Shown here: in pieces, positions 57,738-64,000 of the stretch | How the letters are laid out: every line of letters begins with the position of its first letter | Position numbering within the stretch: position 1 is the first letter of the stretch | From: Lytechinus pictus | Lineage: Eukaryota > Echinodermata > Echinoidea > Temnopleuroida > Toxopneustidae | DNA: 64,000 nucleotides | Assembly (NCBI RefSeq): GCF_037042905.1 | Contig: NC_087251.1 | Span: 40,296,373 to 40,360,372 of the forward strand | Reading direction: 5' to 3' | Translations under genes and position numbers: made by a program | The notes under the pieces: generated by a model | Seen by the model: the letters and a program-made list of their open reading frames with translations, nothing else | What the model was told of the DNA's origin: nothing | The model's database searches: none

Positions 57738-59275
57738 CACCTGTTGCCATGGCAACGGATTATAACTTATCTTCCCCTGTATATGGTAAAATAAACATGG
57801 TATTGATTACCTAACTTATTGATTTAAAGTTTCAATTCTAGATGCAAATGAAATTTACAAATATTTAAGCTCATCAAAATAGTTATAATAATTATGTCCG
57901 TTGCCATATGGTAACGGCTTATTTTCAACCCAGAAAAAAAATGCGAATTTTTCATTTAAAAAACATGTAGAATCTGACTTTTCTTTCATTTATCAAAACT
58001 TTAGGGTGTTTAACATAAAGTTTTTGTTGCAAAATGCGTAAATACCATATTAAGCCGTCGCTATGCAACAAAATAACATCTGCAAAAAATGACGTAATCT
58101 GCAGGTTAATGGCCCTTATATTTAATTTGGAAAACATAATTATTACAGTAACTGTTTATTAGAATTACATTGGTGTTGCCTTGGTACTATAGAATTCAAT
58201 AACAAAATGTTGCATATGTCCTGTTCAGTGGCGTAGCTAAGATTTTTTCCGGGGGGGGGGGGCACTGGGGGGTCCTTGCTTTTTTCGATCAGTGTGTGTA
58301 TGTGTCAAAAGGGCGGATCCGACTTTCGCCAATAGGGGACAGGGCCCGAAATTATCTTCACCTATATTTTCCCTGATCAGTCACTTCTTAACTTAATTAT
58401 TATATAAAACAACATAAATATTAAAAAATATAATGAAAGCTCGATGTCCGAGCTGAATTGTATATTGACTTCAAAACTTGATATTTTAAGCTCCTTATCA
58501 GCCTATTGAGCAAGATATAAATATCATCGAACAGATTATTCTGGCGCGAAGCGTAAGCGAAAATCTTATGAAAGATTTGGGTTTTTTTTGCTAGTCTTCC
58601 CCTCACATTATTTTATTCACTCGTCTTCCTCCTCTTCTTTTTTTCCTTCTGTCTTTCTCCTTCTTTTCCTTTTTTTTGGCTCCGCCATTTTTATCAGGAG
58701 GGGGGCAAACCAAATCTCAGGGGGCACGTGCCCCCAGGCCCCCACCCCACTGGTCCTGTTGCCTAGTAACTGCTAATTATCCGCAGAAAAGTACAAACTT
58801 TGATTTAAAAAAAAAACATGTAGTATCACATTTTTCTTTAATTTCCCCTATATTTTAGGGTGCACATGCAGTTACGGTTGCTAAATGTATAAATACCAAT
58901 TAGGCTTAGGCTTTGTCATGGCAACCAAATAACATGGTAAACAAGATAATGGTGGAAAATACCATAAAATGACCTTGAATACATGTATATATTATGCATA
59001 AGGTTTGACCCAGTCATTTCATTTTGAAAACAAATTACAGTAAAAATTAGTTAAGTAAAATGGTAAATATTGATGTTGTCTTGGTGACGCTGATAAATGA
59101 TAATGTTGCAAATGAACCGTTGCCATGACAAAGGCATTTCCCCCAGAAACTGAATGCAAATTTTGACAAAAGTATGTAGAATATTATTTTTTTTTCATTT
59201 CCTTTTATTTGAGGGTGACGAACATGAATATGCTTGTTGCTATTGCCATGGCAACCAGATATGACCCGTTTGCTC
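57738..59275. repeat. Diverged repeat cluster with X-box-like palindromes
   Basis: Three diverged copies (about 57897-58110, 58757-58975, 59100-59270) share 'aacatgtag', 'ttttctttcatttatc'-type and 'ttagggtg' blocks and a 'gttgccatggcaac' palindrome or variants. Exact GTTGCCATGGCAAC is at 57743; variants are at 57900, 58758, 58916 and 59243. Interrupted near 58220-58750 by a 'gtggcgtagctaagatttt' repeat with G/C runs. Confidence 0.6.
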
Positions 59276-60259
59276 AAACCCTTGGGTGTTTTTTTTATGT
59301 TTGTAGGTAAAAAAGTGGAGGATCGAGGATCGTCCAAAGGGCCGGGGGTGGACACAAAGCAACCAACCTTTGTTAAATATGTTATGCCAAGCCAAAACCA
59401 TTTAAAACACCCACACTGCCCACTTTCTTATACATCTATTCACCCAGTGACGACTTTAAAAAATACATATTGCTATTGTATCTTTTAATGAAAAAGCCCC
59501 CCCCCCCCTCACCCGCTCCATTTTTTTTTGGGGGGGTCACATTTTTATCCAGGCGCCCCCTCCACCATGGATCTGCCAGGGTAAAGATGTGAGTATATAG
59601 ACATGATGTGACTACAATAATATGACTAGCTCGTCGACAGCTTTTGAAAAATAACTAGAAATAGGCGCTAACTGGGCCCCTGGCCGGGGGCAAAATAATG
59701 AAGTTAATTGAGCTTGTTAGGGACCGCCCCCCCCCCCTCAGCTGCCATGATAGATTATCCTTCAACTATGGGCTGTGTATTTAATTGTATATGAGCGAAA
59801 GACTACCCATGGGGATGGGAAAGGGTTGGGGGCGATGCCCGATCGTTGCATTAATATTGTGCAAATATTTATGTCCATCAGTTCCATAAAGCATGTAATG
59901 TAAATTGATTCAAATTTGATAAGTTTGTAACGCCCCCCCCCCCAAAAAAAAAAAAAAATCCTTATAAAATCATAAATGAATATATTTCAGATGTTTCTTG
60001 GAAATGAAAAAATTGAATTATCCCCTTTTGCCGCCCCTTTACCCCCTCCATCATTTCCCCATATGTCTTGTACACAGCAGCGTGCCGACTTGCGCAAGTT
60101 TACTTACTCAACGCTGTAGGACGCCCTTCCCCATGAACGAAATTCGGCGTTTCATTACGAGCCATTGAGTGTCCGATCTTCCCATGATACGTCTTTAGCT
60201 AGCTCTGCCGCGCGCTCCTTGTACCCACTGAACTGGAAATACGTATCTTTGGCAATATG

Positions 60260-60583
60260 GGGCCGATTGCACGAAGCGTCTTCGCAAGGACCGTCTTTCG
60301 TGTCGCCAATTTCTTATGATGCGCCATGTGAAACGCATTTCAAATAAATTATCTGCAAACATATTTTATTCTTCATTTATAATAATAAAAATATTTGTTT
60401 ATAAAATGATGTGATATCTCATGAAATTGTATGAAATTTGATTTAAAAGCAAGCTAACGAATTTTATTTTTTAAATCATAAATTTCAGAAACACCCCGCT
60501 TATACTAAGTTATACTAGCGCATCATAAAAGATGGGCGACACGAAGGACGGTCCTTTGAAAGACCCTTTCGTGCAATCGGCCC
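60260..60583. mobile_element. MITE, GGGCCGATTGCACGAA ends
   Basis: 'ggccgattgcacgaagcgtc' and 'aaggaccgtctttcgtgtcg' face 'cgacacgaaggacggtcctt' and 'cctttcgtgcaatcggccc'. 'atgatgcgcc' and 'ggcgcatcat' also pair. Possible ATGG target duplication. Confidence 0.88.
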
Positions 60584-60877
60584 ATGGCTGCTGAGCTAGC
60601 TATATCTAAATTGCTGCACGATCGAGCTTACTTCAGAAAAGAAGACGGAGGTAAACAATTTTTCGTTCTTTTCCTTTATAATTTGGCGAGACTTAACGTA
60701 CATAATCTGTCTGTTTTAGATTTAAGTTAAACTTAAAGATTTACAACTACCCCGGTATATTTTGAGAGAATTTTACTGAAAATATGCCGTACCGGTATGT
60801 TCTTAATATAAATAACGATTAACATAACGGTAACCTAACCCACGCTGCCCCGACCCGGGCCCGTTCGTATAACATAC

Positions 60878-61007
60878 CTCGCAATACGTGTGAGTGGCCC
60901 CGGGCCAGGCCAGGCAGGGAGCTAGAGCTCCGGCCGGCGAAGCGGTCCGGAACCCAGGACTCGTCCGTGTAATTAGGCAGCGGGTACTCTCCAAAATGGG
61001 GTAGCAC
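60878..61007 (-). CDS. Possible GC-rich coding exon (orphan)
   Basis: The minus strand is open and reads LPHFGEYPLPNYTDESWVPD then RFAGRSSSSLPGLARGHSHV and LR, ending at a strong donor GCGAG/GTATGT. Composition is unlike its surroundings. No clear acceptor or ATG upstream and no partner exon located; the frame's first codon is GTG, so the true 5' boundary is unknown. It could instead be a CpG-island accident. Confidence 0.3.
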
Positions 61008-61189
61008 CCCAAAGGCCCAAATAAAAGGGGAAGAAATACATTATGCACTTACAGGTACTGGTACCGTACCTCGATTACGTACTGTACTACTGTCTGTACC
61101 GGTATATCATGGTCTTAATGAAGGTGTATCGTGACAGAATCCTGACATCTATGGAAGCAGGAGACCGTCAAAAACACGGATATACGTCG

Positions 61190-61575
61190 TGTCGTAATGC
61201 AATTTACTACACGACGTAAATAATTACGTCGTGTAGCAATTCGAATTACTACACAACGTAAATAATTACGTAGCCGTAGTGTAGTAGCCTAATTCGAATT
61301 ACTACACGACGCAATTCCGTATTACTGTCCAACGAATTAATGTCATGACGTTAAATGAATTAGTGTCGCTACATCAAATAATTAAGGTCGTGTAGTTATT
61401 CAAATTACTACACGACGTAAATAATTACGTCGTGTAGTAATTCCAATTACTACACTACCTAAAGTAAAGAATTACGTTGTGTAGTAAATAATTACTACAC
61501 GACGTAATTCCGAATTACTGCTCAACGATTTAATGTCATGACGTTAAATGAATTAGTGTAGTGACGTTAAATCAA
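61190..61575. repeat. ACGACGTAAATAATTACGTCGT palindrome array
   Basis: Two higher-order units of about 190 bp (61199-61385 and 61389-61575). Each has several 'ttactacacgacg'/'cgtcgtgtagtaa' arms around 'taaataatta' and ends in 'aatgtcatgacgttaaatga'. Nearly every segment is self-complementary. Confidence 0.92.
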
Positions 61576-61744
61576 CCAATGAGATCGTTCGTTATATGAG
61601 CGCAATGCTAAGAGCTGAGACTACAGAGTATTGTACCGGAACGTACCGGCAGGAAGTTAGTTGGATATTCAATATTCAAACTGTGAAGTTGGTTTGATAT
61701 TTAGGTTCGATATTCAAACGCCTGTGAAACCGGACCAATATTCG

Positions 61745-64000
61745 TTATTCAAATATTATGGGTTTTGAAAGCTAAGGGGTTTAACAGGTGCAGCACCTCT
61801 CGGGCAACCATAACAACTCTGGCTTGCCAAAGTACGAGGACATTTAGGGGACAAACGTCAGTGAATAAAAGGGCATGAAATTTTTATTTTTTGATTTTAT
61901 TTTCGAGGGGCCCCCTGGGATATCCCGACGGCCTAGCCGGGGTAACCACGTATCCTAACTTGTAGAACTCGACTCGGGCAACCATATAAACACTAGCTTG
62001 ACCCGGTGCATGCACATTTAGGGGGCTCAAATTAACAAAATTAAAGGAATAAAGGGCTATTTATCGCATTTTGTTTATTTAAAAAAAATGTCAATGGCCC
62101 CCCAGGAATATCCCGACGGCCTAGCCGGGGTAACCACGTATCTTAGCTTGTAGAACTTGAATCGATTACCCGGCGCATGCACATTAATAGGGGGCTAAAA
62201 TTAACAGAATTAACGGCATATTTCAAGCATGGTGAACCACGGTTCTGATATTCCTTGGTGCCGCCAGTGGGTAGAGTAAAAAAACAAGGAAAGAGAGAAT
62301 ACATAATAGGAGAGAGAGAAGCGAAAGGGAGAGATTGGAAAGAAAAAGGAGGGGGAACGGGAGAGAAAGAGAAGGGAGAACGGAGGGGTCATATCATTGT
62401 ATGAACAGGATGTTTTATGATTGTGCCCCGAGCATTAGGGCGAAGCTCAATGCGTGATAAGAACAAAAAGAGGGGACACACAATGGCGCATGCAGCAAAA
62501 ATTTGCTTAATAATAAGTCTCGAGCCAACGAGAAAAAAAATCACCTTTAACTTAGTGACCAAAATTGTTAGGAGCTAAATGCCAACGGTGAATGGATGAG
62601 AAAATTTTCAAAATTTAAAGAACAAAAAACAGTTTTGGAGAATTATGACAACGTTTACTATACTTTTTTTTTCTCAAAATTTTGGGGGCGGGGGGCAACT
62701 CACTGGGGCCTCCTCCTTTGGTGCCGCCACTGGTCTGGGGCGGAGCCCCCGGAACCTCTTGACATTTTTAAACATTGCAGATGACAATTTTTCTATCGCA
62801 CGGGTAAATACACCTCATATTATTTTAAGTTCAACGCAGTTGCGGATCGATAATAAACGAAATATGTTGCATGAGGCAGCACAACATAGCAAATGCAGAA
62901 AAATTTGTAAAGGTCGCCAGCGAGCGAAGCGAGCCAGAAAATTTCGGCCTTTTAAAATGATTTTGAAATTGAATTCTAATTACGTTATAGTCGCTTTGGA
63001 AATTTAGCCAATCAATCAATAGCTTTGAAATTACTGACGCGATATCGTCTAAAAGAGACATTTTAGTTCATGAAACGTTTATTTTTTAGGGGTATAACTC
63101 CTTGTTGATTAATTGAATTGAAGGCTACACATGCAAAAGAAAATGTCTCCTGAGAATCATTCGAAGATTAGAGGAGCTTTATACTCATATTTTATATTTT
63201 GACAATACGTTTTCTATCAATATACGCCCCCATCTTTTTTCCAAGAAATGACGATCTACAATAACAGACGGCTAAGGATATTCATTCGACCCAACCCATT
63301 CTCATTTTTTTGTGTAAGCTGATTACAAATAGAGTATGTATATTAATGATAAGATTGATTTTAGAAACAAAGAATGGGCAACCACTGAACATATTTTGTG
63401 CGAATAAAAGAAAAATACATGTATCACTCAGCTTTCGGAACTAATTTAGTGGCGGACAAATTAGGACTGAGTATAATAGATGAATAAGATCTGCTCATGA
63501 GATGCTTTACCGAGTTGCCCCCTAAATGTGCATGCGCCGGGTCAAGCTAGTGTTTATCTGGTTGCCCGAGTCGAGTTCCGGGGTCGAGTTCTACAAGTTA
63601 GGATACGTGGTTACCCCGGCTATGCCGTCGGGATATTCCTGGGAGCCCCTTGACATTTTTTTTAAAATAAACAAAATGCGATAAATAGCCCTTTATTCCT
63701 TTAATTTTGTTAATTTGAGCCCCCTAAATGTGCATGCACCGGGTCAAGCTAGTGTTTATATGGTTGCCCGAGTCGAGTTCTACAAGTTAGGATACGTGGT
63801 TACCCCGGCTAGGCCGTCGGGATATCCCAGGGGGCCCCTCGAAAATAAAATCAAAAAATAAAAATTTCATGCCCTTTTATTCACTGACGTTTGTCCCCTA
63901 AATGTCCTCGTACTTGGGCAAGCCAGTGTTGTTATGGTTGCCCGAGAGGTGCTGCACCTGTTAAACCCCTTAGCTTTCAAAACCCATAATATTTGAATAA
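61745..64000. mobile_element. Non-autonomous element with long, internally repeated inverted ends
   Basis: Left arm 61745-about 62200 and right arm about 63515-64000 are inverted copies ('ttattcaaatattatgggtt' against the window's last bases). Each arm contains two tandem units about 188 bp apart with core 'atatcccgacggcctagccg' (left near 61920 and 62108; complement near 63602 and 63790) and a more diverged outer unit. The interior of about 1.3 kb has no transposase; it holds a purine-rich tract (62275-62395) and 'agcgagcgaagcgagccaga'. The right end meets the window edge, so the true terminus may lie outside. Confidence 0.85.

Overview
The window is nuclear DNA from an animal with large introns, AT-rich intergenic sequence and a dense load of short inverted-repeat elements. 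The repeat types (a GTCTCGCC-ended repeat, tRNA-headed SINEs and many MITE-like palindromes) and the diverged gene sequences suggest a marine deuterostome, most likely an echinoderm and probably a sea urchin. The species assignment is inference from repeat style and was not searched.

Layout. (1) Bases 1-2419, minus strand: the first coding exon of a PKDCC/VLK-type secretory-pathway kinase. It carries a signal-anchor, a very long basic, His-rich and Asp-rich stalk, and the start of the kinase N-lobe; the remaining exons lie beyond the left edge. (2) Bases 2420-8280: intergenic, with MITEs, a SINE and an ATTC/ATCC microsatellite. (3) Bases 8290-9311: a CpG/NRF1-like promoter area with two candidate non-coding first exons. 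(4) Bases 12041-46557, plus strand: a complete KNL1 (CASC5/Spc105) kinetochore scaffold gene. I reconstructed 20 coding exons whose phases all join, giving a predicted protein of 1967 residues. It has SILK and RVSF PP1-docking motifs, about 19 MELT-type repeats with upstream T-x-x-F motifs, a coiled coil and a C-terminal RWD region. Its huge exon 8 holds a nearly identical 7.4-copy array of a 129-bp (43-residue) MELT unit. Its introns are packed with nested mobile elements. (5) Bases 46558-54890: intergenic, with repeats and a piece of a non-LTR retrotransposon. (6) Bases 54894-55971, minus strand: exons of a small unrecognised gene. (7) Bases 56480-57550: a CpG-rich stretch with a possible broken ORF, followed by a diverged X-box-like repeat cluster (57.7-59.3 kb). 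(8) Bases 60.2-64.0 kb: a MITE, a GC-rich possible exon, a striking ACGTCGT palindrome array, and an element with long inverted repeats whose right end meets the window edge.

The gene functions are unrelated. KNL1 links the Mis12 complex at centromeres to Bub1/Bub3 and PP1 in the spindle checkpoint. The VLK-type kinase phosphorylates secreted proteins. The most interesting material is the recent MELT-array expansion, a dispersed repeat that spreads perfect DR1 nuclear-receptor sites, and the layered palindromic elements.
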